From Anaerotalea alkaliphila (GTDB taxonomy: Bacteria; Bacillota; Clostridia; Lachnospirales; Vallitaleaceae): a stretch of 50,442 nt of DNA. Location of the stretch: the NCBI RefSeq assembly GCF_010179735.1, contig NZ_JAAEEH010000023.1, positions 1 to 50,442 on the forward strand. Direction: 5' to 3'. Under the pieces are notes generated by a model. It ran no database searches. It was not told the DNA's origin and saw nothing but the letters and a program-made list of their open reading frames with translations. This document shows positions 33,873-44,274 of the stretch, piece by piece. The translations under genes and the position numbers were made by a program. The first letter of the stretch is position 1, and every line of letters begins with the position of its first letter.

Positions 33873-36800
33873 GCGAATTGACACATCCATCGATTATAAT
33901 GCTTTTTTATTATCAACCTATGGCAGTCTTTCTCAAGCTGAAGTGGAAGCTATGTCGGAGCTGGGCAAGTGGGGAATAGAGCAAAGACTATTAAGCGGTC
34001 GACCATATTTCCAGAAGACTTATGGATATGAACTGGTAAAAGGTTCTGGTAGATCGGAACTTAGGATTATTAATGAAGAAGCAGACGTTGTTAGGTGGAT
34101 TTACAGAGAATACCTCAACGGCAAATCTCAGACAGATATCATGAGAGCATTAACCCTTAGTGGTATCAAGACGCCTAGAGGACTGGATACATGGAACATT
34201 TCATCAGTAAAGAAGATATTAACCCTGCCGATTTATACAGGGAATTACATTGGTAGAACGACAAACAAGGATCTTATGACGAACAGGGTTAGGTCATCAA
34301 AGGGCATGAGAGATAAGATTTTAATTGAAAATGCAAATCCACCCATCATTGATTTGGAGACCTTCGAGAAAGTGCAAAAGCTTATTGAAGACAATAGACC
34401 AAATAAAACCACGACCTCAAAAAAGACATTCAGCCCTTTTGCAGGGCGGATTATATGCGGCTATTGCGGGAACATCCATTATAGAACAACAGACCGAGTG
34501 AAAGCAGCATATTGGGGTTGCAAGTTGCGTGTGGGGCATAAGGAACTATGTCCTACAAGTTATATCAGGGAAGAAGTTATGCGCGACATCCTTCAAAGAG
34601 GTTTTGAGGAATGGTTTGATTTTGGATCTGATAGAACCGTTAAAGAGCTGGAGAAAATGATAGAGCGGGTAAATAAGAATGACCATTTTGAGTTTCATCG
34701 GCTCAAATACTTAACGGAAATTGAGATTGCGGAACATTTAATCGGATCCAGGTTTACGCTAGAGGATGTTGAAGATATGCGTAAACAATATGGAGAATTT
34801 GAAGAGAAAATCAATCAGATAGAGGATGATAGGCAGTACCGGGACCAGGCTCTTGACTGGCTTAGTGAGGGAAAGGATTCAGTGGCTTTCTTAACTGAGC
34901 TAACACTGGAGCTCATGAGAGCCTGGATTGTTACTGTTACTATATATTCTGCCGAGGATTATACGATTCACTGGATTAATGGCAGCGAAACGAGTGTGGG
35001 AGATGTTGAGCTTTGCAAAAGTAAAGCTGAGGATTTCCGAAAATCAAGAGATGCCAAAATTGAGCAAACGGAACTCATATCCAGACCTGATGCCACAATT
35101 GACAATGAACGTGAGTCCAAGACATTAAGTACTGAAAATTTGATATTAAGAGCTTCATATGGACCGGACACTAAAAATAACAAGATTAAGAAATTAGAGA
35201 ATCTTCATCTTGAAGTAAGCATCAAAGAATACGGGAGAAGGGAGGAAATCGACGTGGCATTACCTCAAGTAACACAGATTGATCATCAGCAGCATATGCA
35301 GTTAATGAGTCGCATCCATAAAAACGTAAAAGACAATAATCACCCAAAGATTGAGACTAAAAAGAAGTTAATGGTCGCTGCCTACGTTCGAGTGTCGACC
35401 GATAAGGAAGAACAAGAGACAAGTCTAAAAACCCAAATAGCTTTTTATACCTACGCCATTCTCAAAAATCCCGAGTATCAGTTTGCTGGTATCTATGTAG
35501 ATGAAGGCATTACAGGAACTTCAACAAAGCACCGTGAAGGCTTCAATAGAATGATTGCTGATTGCAAAGCAGGAAAAATCAATTTGATCCTGACAAAATC
35601 ATTGTCACGGTTTAGTCGAAATACTATTGATGCAATTAGGTATGTACGAATCTTGAGAGAGTTAGAGTCACCGACTTATATATTTTTCGAGAAAGAAAAT
35701 ATTTCATCAGAAGATGATACCAGCGAGCTTATGGTCAGCTTGATGGGAGCCTTAGCACAGCAGGAGAGTAGAAATATTGGAAGCTCCATCTCCTGGGGTA
35801 AACGAGCGCTGGCCAGTAGAGGGATAGTCAGGCCAAGAAGGCTTAACTATGGGTATGAATACAACGAGAATAAAGAGTGGGTCATCAAAGAAGAGGAAGC
35901 AGTAATTGTTAGGCGCATATATACGGATTACTTAAACGGGGTCAGACGAGCAGATATCTTTAAAAGACTTAATGATGAGGGTATCGTGCCACCATGTGGT
36001 TCAGGACTTTGGAGCAATTCCTCCATTCAAAACATCCTGGTTAATGTTGTCTACAAAGGGGATTACATTCACAATCAAAAATATAAAAATCCAGAACGTA
36101 AACAACCACTTGTTCCAAACCGGGGAGAGCTGCCGATGATTCATATTGAAAATCATCACCCGGCCATTATTGAGAAGGACATGTGGGATGAAGTACAAAA
36201 AATGAGAGCTGAAAGACAAAAGAGTATGAAAAGAGTTCATCTCGGTTTTGAAAAAGAGGAAGTGAAAAATGAAGCTTTTACAGATATATTCAAATGTGGA
36301 GAATGTGGCAGAACAGTTGGGTTTGGAAGATATATAAATAGAAAAAGAGTTCAAAAACTTGATGATAAAACAGGTGAAATTGAGAGGAAAAAGATCAAGA
36401 AAAAATCAAGCGTTACACTATTTTGGCGCTGTGGCTATGGCCTGCAGAATATGCTTCAGGCGTGTGATGCTAAACAGTTCAGTCAAGAATATCTAGAAAT
36501 CAATTTTCAGCATTTGCTGGTTGAAATGATTTCAAATCCTGAATTTAAAGCTTACTATGAAAAGCAAATGGATGAGCTTGAGATAAGTGAAGAAGAACTA
36601 AGTATGGAGAAACAGCTGATAGATAGAATGAATGAGCTGTATCAAAAACTTTACGAAGCTGTGGATGAGGAGCTTAACAAAAAGGGCAGAGACTCCCAGC
36701 GGATTGATATGCTTACGAGCAAGATTGTGGCAATACTGGAACAACTGAAAATCTATACAGAGAAAAGAGAGCAGCAACAATTTCTACAATCAGAAATGGA

Positions 36801-37329
36801 GTGGTTCTTTAATAGCTACAAACTTAAGGATCTTTTAGGAATGAAGAGAAGAATGAACTTTTATGGGTTCGATCAAACCAGGTACGGAAAATCACTGCTT
36901 CCGTCAAAGGTTTTAGAGACGGGTCTTAAGGTCGAAGAAGCAAGCTTTAAAAGAGAATTATTCGAAAGGCTGATTGAATCTGGCATAATCTATAAAGATG
37001 GGACAATTGTGTTCAAACTGAATATCGGTCTTGAATGGTCTGCGCCAATTAATTATGAGAATTATAAAAAGCTCATTACTAAGCGAAGGAAGCTTGAGAA
37101 CTTCATGAAGCGACTAGATTTTCTTAACGGACCTGAAATAAAGAAGCTTATGAAGTATTGCCGAACGCCTAGAACTAGCCATGAGATGTTAGCATTCATG
37201 GGAGATGTGATGACAATTGAACATTTCAGGACAACTATAATAAATCCATTGGTTGAAATGGATAGACTGAAACGGACGATTCCAGAATATATCTACAGCC
37301 ATGATCAGAAGTATTATACGGAAAGCTGA
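33865..37329 (+). pseudogene. 5'-truncated double LSR, family A, copy 2
   Basis: Homology to the 1312-residue protein begins exactly at the FEKE codons (GAG AAA GAG CGA ATT GAC), so the nucleophile Ser and first 157 or so residues are missing from the first LSR. An in-frame TAG at 33853 blocks the frame upstream; the first possible start is GTG at 33943 with no ribosome binding site. The second LSR is complete (YVRVS, SLSRFSRN, zinc ribbon CGECGRTVGF, winged helix) and could be made from the GTG at 35254 behind AGGGAGG. Most differences from the intact copy are conservative, implying an active gene until the split. Confidence 0.8.
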
Positions 37330-37564
37330 AATTTTAGAAATAATGAATTTTCGAATTTTGTCGATATAAATAGTAATCCAGGGTATAATAATGACAAGAG
37401 TGATAGTCGCAAAAATAAAATATTCTTGAAGTGTAATCTAAATGATGGTAAAATGGTCTAACTAGAAAAATTAGGAATCTAGCCAATTAAGGCAGAATAT
37501 GATATAATGTATATGTATCAAAAGAATGAGTAAGGCATATTATAATAGCAAAGGAGGGATTAGA

Positions 37565-37738
37565 ATGGCCACATCATCTTTTAATAAGGATTTTACATTG
37601 AATACCAAGAAGGCTGTGGAGTCATTCGAGAGAATTGTTTCCACTCCTAACAAAAGCGTTAAAATAAATAGAAACTTGGTATCGCCTGAAAAAGAGAGGC
37701 GAGGTGAGCAAAAATTAAAACAAATGTTATCTCGCTAA
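37565..37738 (+). CDS. Antitoxin-like small protein of GNAT toxin pair
   Basis: A 57-residue protein, MATSSFNKDFTLNTKKAVES, ending RGEQKLKQMLSR. AAAGGAGGGATTAG stands before the ATG. It lies 14 bases before a GNAT acetyltransferase. Small protein followed at once by GNAT is the layout of acetyltransferase toxin-antitoxin modules, in which the small partner represses the operon and binds the toxin. Homologue 27552 stands alone. The ribbon-helix-helix fold is likely but not shown. Confidence 0.65.
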   Translation: MATSSFNKDFTLNTKKAVESFERIVSTPNKSVKINRNLVSPEKERRGEQKLKQMLSR

Positions 37739-37752
37739 AAAGACTAATAGAA

Positions 37753-38319
37753 ATGAGTGATGAGACTAAAGCTCAAGAACTTATTTCTATTTTTGTTTGT
37801 GAAAAAGATGCAGACATCGAAAACTTTCTTAAAAGCAGGGCAATCCAATTTGAGAAATTAGGTAAGAGTAGAACCTTTTTCATTTATGATGAAGATCAGG
37901 ATGAGTTCCAGATTCTTGCCTACTTCACGCTAGCTATACAGGTGTTGAAAATTCCAGAGGGTATGCTTTCTGGAAACAAAGTTAAAAAGCTAGATGGACT
38001 GAGTGCCAACATGCGAGGGAGTCGTATCACGGAGTTTCCGTCTATTCTAATTGGACAGCTTGGGAAAAATGAAATGTATCCAGGAGTTATCTCTGGATCA
38101 GATGTATTGGAATATTGTTTGGCCACAATTCTTGAAGGACAAGCCCGATTAGGTGGAAGAATAATCATGTTGGAATGTAAAGATATTCCTTACTTGATTA
38201 GTTTGTACGAGAAGTTCGGATTTAATGTATTGGAAAGAGAATATGAAGAAGGAGAACTTCTGCAGATGATTAAGATTCTTGAAGAAGATGAAATCATTGA
38301 ACCTAAAGAAGAAGTTTAA
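37753..38319 (+). CDS. GNAT acetyltransferase, putative toxin
   Basis: A 188-residue GNAT-fold protein. The core shows strands around FFIYDEDQDEFQILAYFTLA, a putative acetyl-CoA region before LGGRIIMLECKD, and the C-terminal LISLYEKFGFNVLE typical of the fold. The acidic tail (EEDEIIEPKEEV) is unusual. By analogy with TacT-type toxins it may acetylate charged tRNA, but the substrate cannot be read from sequence; a plain acetyltransferase is possible. Paired with the antitoxin-like protein at 37565; strong terminator follows at 38355. Confidence 0.7.
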   Translation: MSDETKAQELISIFVCEKDADIENFLKSRAIQFEKLGKSRTFFIYDEDQDEFQILAYFTLAIQVLKIPEGMLSGNKVKKLDGLSANMRGSRITEFPSILIGQLGKNEMYPGVISGSDVLEYCLATILEGQARLGGRIIMLECKDIPYLISLYEKFGFNVLEREYEEGELLQMIKILEEDEIIEPKEEV

Positions 38320-38354
38320 GTTTGGATAAAGTAACTACATATTTAGCATAAATT

Positions 38355-38385
38355 GCCTATCACATTGTGATGGGCTTTTTTTTTT
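38355..38385 (+). terminator. Intrinsic terminator after GNAT gene
   Basis: 9-bp stem GCCTATCAC/GTGATGGGC with loop ATT, followed by a run of ten T. Confidence 0.85.
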
Positions 38386-38397
38386 GTGATCACAAAT

Positions 38398-38461
38398 AAA
38401 CCACCAAGATGGCATCTAGGCTCGGCATCAGTTCCGAACTTAGACCGAATCTTGGTGGTTT
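38398..38461 (+). ncRNA. Conserved right-arm hairpin, copy 3
   Basis: 13-bp stem AAACCACCAAGAT/ATCTTGGTGGTTT (38398-38410, 38449-38461) with the same inner TCGG/CCGA helix as copy 1; near-identical to copy 1. Confidence 0.6.
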
Positions 38462-38483
38462 TTTGTTTTTTCGAAGGAATCTC

Positions 38484-38586
38484 GACAGGTTTGCGGTTTC
38501 AGGCGATATAGCTCGAAGTTAAACAACAGGTCCTAAATTAAATAAAAATCCGACACAGGCCAATCTGAAGGCTCGATTTTTTCCCG
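38484..38586 (+). ncRNA. Conserved noncoding block of unknown function, copy 1
   Basis: About 100 bases that share blocks with 45423-45535: GGTTT..GCGAT, ACAGG.CCTAA, and a tail CAA.CTGAAGGCTCG followed by a T run. No open frame is conserved. In unit 1 the corresponding place has only TCTCGATTTTTTTGCGCAT, as if the block were deleted between short repeats. Not recognised as a known RNA. Confidence 0.45.
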
Positions 38587-38679
38587 CATAATCAAAAAAT
38601 GGCAATTACTAGTATAGATTTTCGGACTTTTGAACTAATCAACTGAGTAACATTATAATAGAAGGAATTTTTCGAGAGA

Positions 38680-38715
38680 GCTCATTTCTTAACTGAAATG
38701 GGCTTATTTTTTTAT
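38680..38715 (+). terminator. Intrinsic terminator near right end of unit 3
   Basis: 9-bp stem GCTCATTTC/GAAATGGGC (38680-38688, 38695-38703), then TTATTTTTTT. Confidence 0.75.
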
Positions 38716-38777
38716 CCTTACAGCATAATGTATAAAACTACATATTGTATTTTAATCAACATAAATACATTAATAAC

Positions 38778-38800
38778 CACAATATATTGTGTTTTTATCC
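38778..38800. other. Right end (putative attR), family-A type, copy 2
   Basis: Palindrome CACAATATATTGTG (38778-38791) followed by TTTTTATCC, directly before a truncated LSR2 frame, exactly as at 28075-28097. Upstream flanks of the two copies are also similar for about 200 bases. Confidence 0.6.
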
Positions 38801-38801
38801 A

Positions 38802-39707
38802 TCTCGTATCATGCCGAATGAGAAATTTTGCGGCCATGCATTGTGCCAGAAGTCAGTAACTCTGGACCCTCTAACCCACAAACGGGTCAGAAATAAAAAT
38901 CATAAGCCGCAGTACTTTATACGGAACAATCACCCCGCAATCATCTCTGAAGAGGAATGGAATTATGTACAAAAGGAACTGGAAAGGCGAAGAAAAATGA
39001 AGCATGATCCTGACGGGAAATACCATAGAACCTATAGCGGGAAAGCACCATTTTCTAATATGCTTTACTGCGGGGAGTGTGGCATGCCGGTTCATAGAAG
39101 GAGAATCACATCAAGAAGAGATGGCAAGCCTTACAAGTTTACAGTTTGGCACTGCAGACTGGCGGCTCAGAAAGTAGAAGCTGACTTTGACTGCCATTCA
39201 AAGTATGTATGGGAAGAGGTGATTGAAGCAGCCTACAATGAAATGCTTCTGAAAATGACTGAAGAGATTGACCTGATAAGAGCTGAGGGAGAGGCAGCCA
39301 TTGAGGATGTAAGCCTAACATATGATGAAAAGGAAAGGCTTAAAGAGCTTGAAGAAATCATAGATCGAATCAATGATCGCATAAGTGAAATGGCCATGAG
39401 AGAAAGTGCCACCAATGATCCCATCTATGATGCAACCCTTAGGAACATGATTTATGAATCACAAATCTACCAGCAGGAACATGAAGCCCTTGTCAAAAGC
39501 CAGGACGAAGAAATCTATATGAGGCAGAACCTAGAAGCCTTAATAACATATCTCGAAAACCAAAGTAGCTTTGAGACCTTTGATGCTACTGAATTTAAAA
39601 AGCTTGTTGAAAGAGGCATTCTCCACAAAGACTATGAGATTGAGTTTATCTTTAAATGTGGAGTCAAAAGAATGGCTTATGGCTGGAGACGTGGGAAGAA
39701 CGAGTAG
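38802..39707 (+). pseudogene. 5'-truncated LSR2, family B unit, copy 2
   Basis: Same fragment as 28099-29004: SRIMPNEKFCGHALCQK onward, zinc ribbon YCGECGMPVHRRR, coiled coil, no catalytic domain. It lacks a credible start site. The identical cut point in two units shows either two insertions at one target or a duplication. Downstream is a family-B double LSR with its leader, as in the other copy. Confidence 0.8.
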
Positions 39708-39740
39708 TGGCATTGAAGAATTTGTCTAAGTAAATAAAAT

Positions 39741-39828
39741 ACTCCTTTACCTTATGGAGATTGTACTTGCAATAGTTTGACACCAATGCAAACATACAAG
39801 CAAGCGTAATCTTTTAGGGGAAAGGAGT
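39741..39828 (+). promoter_or_regulatory. SD-sequestering leader of second family-B double LSR
   Basis: ACTCCTTT (39741-39748) pairs with AAAGGAGT (39821-39828). GTACTTGCA at 39763-39771. Nearly identical to 29039-29126. Confidence 0.6.
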
Positions 39829-39834
39829 TTTTTT

Positions 39835-42800
39835 ATGGACCAAATTGATAAAAGTTTGTGGATCAATAAATTATGGGATCCTTTAGAAAAGATAGATGAC
39901 AGTCCACTTCACAGTAAGCGTCAAGGGATTAAGGTGGCTGCCTATTGTAGAGTGAGTCTTGATTCACTGGGGCTGTCCCACTCATTAGAAAGTCAAGTAA
40001 GTCACTACACCCATGTGATTAATAGTAGGGACAATTGGACCTTTGTCGGTATCTATTTTGATAATCTGGTTACCGGAAGAAAAGCATCATTAAGACGTGG
40101 GTTCACTCGGATGCTCAGACACTGTGAAGAACATAGGATTGACCTGATTCTCGTCAAAAATGTATCCCGCTTTTCAAGAAATACTAAAGAGCTCATTGAA
40201 GTCATTGAAAGATTAAAAGAAATAAATGTAGCGGTATTTTTTGAAGCGGAAAATATTACGAGCACTAGGAGTGAAACAGCCTATCTTCTAAAAACCTATG
40301 CCAGTATTGCTCAAGGGGAGATTGAGGCCGCTTCTCAGGCTATTGAGTGGGGACATGAAAAACGGATGCTGAAAGGCATGGTTAATATTGGCCACACTTA
40401 TGGTTATGATAAAACAAAAGTTGGTAATGAGACCGTCATTACAATCAATGAAGAGCAAGCTCAAGTTATTAGACAGATTTATCAAATGTATCTTGATGGA
40501 ATGAGTATAAACAGTATCGCAGTTGAACTAACCAGAAAGGGAATTAAGACTTACTTTGGTAAAGAACTGTGGGGATCGGTAACAGTCCGTTCAATTTTAT
40601 CTAATATTTCTTATACCGGAGATGTAAAAGCTAGAAAAATGACAAAAGACTTGATGAGTGACAAAAGACGATCATCAGAAGGACTACGGGACCAATATTT
40701 TATAGAGAATCATCATCCAGCGATTATCAGTCGGGAACTCTTTGATCGTGTCCAGGAAATGAGAAACAAGAACAAAAGGCAATCAAAACCCCAACAATTT
40801 AGACCCAATCCCTTATCAAGACGCATCCACTGTGGCAACTGCGGTCAGAATTTCAGAAGAAATAGAATTAAACCATGGGATTATTTCAGGTGCGTCTCTG
40901 CCATAACCAACAAAAACCTCTGCAGTTCACCGACGATACGGGAAGATTTGATGGTTCAAATAATGCTTCAAGCTTTTAGAGTACGATTTGATTCTCAAGA
41001 TTCAAAATTGATTAAGATGCTTAGAAGAATGTTGATTAGAATAAACAAGAATGACTACTTTGAGTTTCATCGCCTTAAGGCATTGACGCAGATTCAATTG
41101 GCTAAAAGGTTGAAAGATATTCAATTTACAGATGAAGACATCATTCAGATGGAAAGAGATTATGATAAGTTTGAGAACCGGCTAGTAGAAATAGAAGATG
41201 ATAGGAAGTATCGTCTTGATTCCATAAAGTGGCTTGAGAATATTAAAACATTTGAAGAGTTTGCAGTACAAGCAAACATTGAATACTTGAGAGCATGGAT
41301 TCTTTCTATTGACATTTATTCAAAAGATGATTATAAAATTTACTGGATCGATGGCAAAGAGACTGAAGTTGGAAGCTGCGAACCCATAAAACCAAATAGA
41401 GAAGAGTACTCTGCAGAATTGAATTCTAAAGGGGAATTACAGGTTGATAAAAAGGCAGAATTTGATGTAGTGACAAGCATTCAAATCACCTCGAAGAAAG
41501 GAGGTGATCTAAATTGCGTAGATGAGGAGGATGCGAACATGATAGCAGAAAGAAAACTCGAGCCAAATTTGATGGTTAAGAATATACAAAAACAATTGAG
41601 TAATTCGGTGGTAATGCGGACGAGTATTCCAGTAGTTAGAGAACAGAAATTAAAAGTAGCTGCATATGTGCGAGTTTCAACAGAACTAGAGCAGCAAAAA
41701 ACAAGTATCAAGACGCAATATTCATATTATCTGTACCTTATTCTCAAGGATCCACGTTACACCTTAGCTGATATCTATATAGATGACGGAAAAAGCGGGA
41801 GAACGACTGAAGGAAGGCCTGAGTTCAAGCGGATGATGGAAGACTGCAAAGCAGGTAAAGTGGATTTGATTATTACGAAATCGCTGTCACGATTTGCTAG
41901 AAATACTGTCGATACATTAACCTACTTAAACATGTTGAAAAGTCTAGATCCAAAGGTTGAAGTGTGGTTCGAGCGTGAAAATATTTTGAGCCTTTCTGAA
42001 AAAAGCAATGTCTTGATTAATTTGTTATCAGCACTGGGACAGGAAGAAAGTGTCAATATTGGTGATGCTATTGCATGGGGTAAAAGAAGTCTAGCTCAGA
42101 GAGGCATTGTAAGACCAACAGTCCAAGGATACGGCTATGAGTACGATAAAAACAAAGAATGGATAATTAACGATGAAGAAGCTAAAATTGTGCGGCGAAT
42201 CTATGATGAATATGAAAAAGGAAAGACTATGAGGGCTATAAGAGAATTGCTCATAGCCGAATCGATTCCTACGCCAGGTGGACAAAAGGCGTGGTGCGAC
42301 ACCACCATTGGAAGGATATTGCGTTCAGAAATCTATCGTGGGAATTACATTTATCAGAGGTTTCATACGGGTTTTACTTTGGTAAAGGAGCGTGTAGAGA
42401 ATACAGGGGAGCTGCCCATGTACTTCATTGAGAATCACCATAAAGCAATCATAGAAGAAGAGCAGTGGGAAAGGGTTCAAAAACTAGTTGAAGCAAATGA
42501 AAAGAAACGTAAAAAGAGTCACGAGAAATACCCCGATGACAATGGTAAGAATGAGTCTTTCGCGAAGAAATTTTACTGTGGTAAATGTGGCAGTTTAGTC
42601 GGTTACAGTAGAGCCATCAACAGACGGAGGAACAATGCTGAGGTGAGATGCTGGCGCTGCTATCAATCATCTAAAGGACATTGTGATTCCATGCAACTTA
42701 AACAGGATTATATTGAAGAAAACTTTTCTCAGCTTATGATGGATATTAAATTCAACTTGGCATTTAGTGAGTATATAGATACTTATATTGAAGACTTACG

Positions 42801-43482
42801 AATAAAGCCAGAGGAAGAAATGCAAAGAGCAATCTTAGAAAAGCAAAAAGATGAATTAAACCAGAAGCTTTATGAAGCGGTTGAAGATGAACTGGGCAGA
42901 AAAGGAAAGGACGCAAAACTTGTTGATCATCTGACAGATGAAATAATGAAGATTAGAGAGCGAATTGTCGATTTCATGGCCCGAGAAGAACAGCAAGCTG
43001 AGATAGAAGAGGTTATCAAGTCTATTAGAAAAGCGATGGCTATCTTTACTAATGATAGAAAAGACGATATTGACTATTATCTAAAAGCACCGGATTTTCA
43101 AGCTGAACTATTTGAACGTTTCGTTGAAAAAGGAACTATTCTAGAAGATGGTCAGATTATCTATCGGTTCCAATCTGGTTTTGAGTGGAAGTCACCAATA
43201 AACTATAAAGCCTTTCAAGAACAAGAGAAACGTAGAAAAAAAGCAAAATACCAATTAGAAAAGAAAGAGTTTTTAAAGGGGCCTGAAGTGAAGGCTTTGC
43301 TTAAGTATTGTGAGGAGCCGAAGACAATAACAGAAATGCGTGAGTATCTTCCAAGGTATTTGACAAATCCTAATTTCAAGAAATTTATTGTGAACCCGCT
43401 CATGAGGAAAGGCGTTATTAAGGAAACAATACCGGATAAGCCAACAAGCAGGTTGCAGAAATATTATTCAGTAAAAAAGTAG
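39835..43482 (+). CDS. Double large serine recombinase, family B, copy 2
   Basis: A 1215-residue double LSR, sister of the gene at 29134. First unit YCRVS (Ser41), NVSRFSRN, zinc ribbon CGNCGQNFRR. Second unit YVRVS (Ser615), SLSRFARN, zinc ribbon CGKCGSLVGY, winged helix at the end (YCEEPKTITEM ... RLQKYYSVKK). Joint keeps GAGGAGG and in-frame ATG at 41539. Catalytic parts are near identical to the sister, including 149 identical bases at 41665-41813, while recombinase and zinc-ribbon parts diverge, so the two probably recognise different DNA. At the FEKE site it reads FEAE and FERE. Confidence 0.9.
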   Translation: MDQIDKSLWINKLWDPLEKIDDSPLHSKRQGIKVAAYCRVSLDSLGLSHSLESQVSHYTHVINSRDNWTFVGIYFDNLVTGRKASLRRGFTRMLRHCEEHRIDLILVKNVSRFSRNTKELIEVIERLKEINVAVFFEAENITSTRSETAYLLKTYASIAQGEIEAASQAIEWGHEKRMLKGMVNIGHTYGYDKTKVGNETVITINEEQAQVIRQIYQMYLDGMSINSIAVELTRKGIKTYFGKELWGSVTVRSILSNISYTGDVKARKMTKDLMSDKRRSSEGLRDQYFIENHHPAIISRELFDRVQEMRNKNKRQSKPQQFRPNPLSRRIHCGNCGQNFRRNRIKPWDYFRCVSAITNKNLCSSPTIREDLMVQIMLQAFRVRFDSQDSKLIKMLRRMLIRINKNDYFEFHRLKALTQIQLAKRLKDIQFTDEDIIQMERDYDKFENRLVEIEDDRKYRLDSIKWLENIKTFEEFAVQANIEYLRAWILSIDIYSKDDYKIYWIDGKETEVGSCEPIKPNREEYSAELNSKGELQVDKKAEFDVVTSIQITSKKGGDLNCVDEEDANMIAERKLEPNLMVKNIQKQLSNSVVMRTSIPVVREQKLKVAAYVRVSTELEQQKTSIKTQYSYYLYLILKDPRYTLADIYIDDGKSGRTTEGRPEFKRMMEDCKAGKVDLIITKSLSRFARNTVDTLTYLNMLKSLDPKVEVWFERENILSLSEKSNVLINLLSALGQEESVNIGDAIAWGKRSLAQRGIVRPTVQGYGYEYDKNKEWIINDEEAKIVRRIYDEYEKGKTMRAIRELLIAESIPTPGGQKAWCDTTIGRILRSEIYRGNYIYQRFHTGFTLVKERVENTGELPMYFIENHHKAIIEEEQWERVQKLVEANEKKRKKSHEKYPDDNGKNESFAKKFYCGKCGSLVGYSRAINRRRNNAEVRCWRCYQSSKGHCDSMQLKQDYIEENFSQLMMDIKFNLAFSEYIDTYIEDLRIKPEEEMQRAILEKQKDELNQKLYEAVEDELGRKGKDAKLVDHLTDEIMKIRERIVDFMAREEQQAEIEEVIKSIRKAMAIFTNDRKDDIDYYLKAPDFQAELFERFVEKGTILEDGQIIYRFQSGFEWKSPINYKAFQEQEKRRKKAKYQLEKKEFLKGPEVKALLKYCEEPKTITEMREYLPRYLTNPNFKKFIVNPLMRKGVIKETIPDKPTSRLQKYYSVKK
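41524..41541 (+). promoter_or_regulatory. Internal ribosome binding site at fusion joint
   Basis: GAGGAGG (41524-41530), eight bases, in-frame ATG at 41539 starting MIAERKLEPNLMVKN. Confidence 0.7.
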
Positions 43483-43556
43483 TTATGAATTTTTAAAAGT
43501 GGAACGTTATTCTTCAAAAGCGAAGAAAATCATGACAGAATTAAAAACGCACAAAG

Positions 43557-43610
43557 AAACCCACTGAGTTGTCTGATAAAGTTGATCGGGCTACTTGGTG
43601 GGTTGTTTTT
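43557..43610 (+). terminator. Hairpin terminator after second family-B double LSR
   Basis: AACCCAC/GTGGGTT outer stem with inner GTCTGAT/ATCGGGC helix and GTTTTT tail. Relative to 32832 the inner helix has changed bases on both sides and stays paired. Confidence 0.65.
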
Positions 43611-43778
43611 GCTTTCAAACAAACGGAGCGAAAATGGAAATGACTCAGAATGTTGGCACGACAACAATAGCCACTGAGGAATATGTAATTCTTTGTAGAA
43701 GGATATCGTTTTATGGTATACAATATAAGTTAGGAGATTTTAAAATTAAATTTTTGGCATCAATTGATACCAAAATTA

Positions 43779-43807
43779 TTGACCTTGACCATGGGGAGTG
43801 TTATAAT
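43779..43807 (+). promoter_or_regulatory. Strong promoter of MqsR-like/Panacea operon
   Basis: TTGACC (43779-43784), 17-base spacer, TATAAT (43802-43807). The toxin ATG lies only four bases after the -10, so the mRNA would be leaderless or start just inside the gene. A second TTGACC follows at 43785, giving a tandem repeat that could be an operator. Confidence 0.75.
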
Positions 43808-43811
43808 AAAG

Positions 43812-44264
43812 ATGAGCAAGATAACAGAAGTTAAAAGAAAAGAATCCAAACTAGAAGTTCAGACCTATATAGATAGGTTAAAATATGCAATCAAGAGTGG
43901 TTCTGTGACCATTAATTTTCAAAAAGACAGAAATGTTGATCAGGGCCGTAATAAGAAATATACAAATAGATATACTATGGGACAATTATTTCCTGATGAA
44001 GATGAGGTTGAAGCATTAAAAAGGGAGTTGTCACTTCTTACTGTTGAGGAATACATTGAAACAGTGAAGGATACAAGATTTCCCAAACGGAGTGAAATGC
44101 GAGTCTTTGGGAAACAATATTCAGGAGATGACGTATATATTAAGATACGAGTAGAATTGGTTAGTATTGCCCATGCTAGCGGAGATAGTTTTATAATGGT
44201 GATGTCATTCCACTACTCTGAGTGGGATTTCAAAGAAAGGGACTTTCCATATAAGAAAGTTTGA
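43812..44264 (+). CDS. MqsR-like putative toxin
   Basis: A 150-residue protein. The second half resembles MqsR-family mRNA interferases: LLTVEEYIETVKDTRFPKR, then DVYIKIRVELV and FIMVMSFHYSEWDF, matching the family order of a DFYKS-like turn, a DVY strand and a final hydrophobic strand. The first 60 residues are an extra basic segment. The start at 43812 is almost on top of the promoter. It precedes an MqsA-like zinc/HTH/Panacea protein by ten bases, the toxin-first order of mqsRA. The toxin role is inferred from order and weak similarity. Confidence 0.6.
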   Translation: MSKITEVKRKESKLEVQTYIDRLKYAIKSGSVTINFQKDRNVDQGRNKKYTNRYTMGQLFPDEDEVEALKRELSLLTVEEYIETVKDTRFPKRSEMRVFGKQYSGDDVYIKIRVELVSIAHASGDSFIMVMSFHYSEWDFKERDFPYKKV

Positions 44265-44274
44265 GGTGAGAAAA

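Noticed and set aside
33794-33979. Open frame across the 33830 junction
   Set aside because: It is an out-of-frame reading of the recombinase fragment; the homologous frame is the one beginning GAG at 33865.
43595-43834. 79-codon frame upstream of the MqsR-like gene
   Set aside because: It overlaps a terminator stem and the promoter, has no ribosome binding site and no recognisable features.
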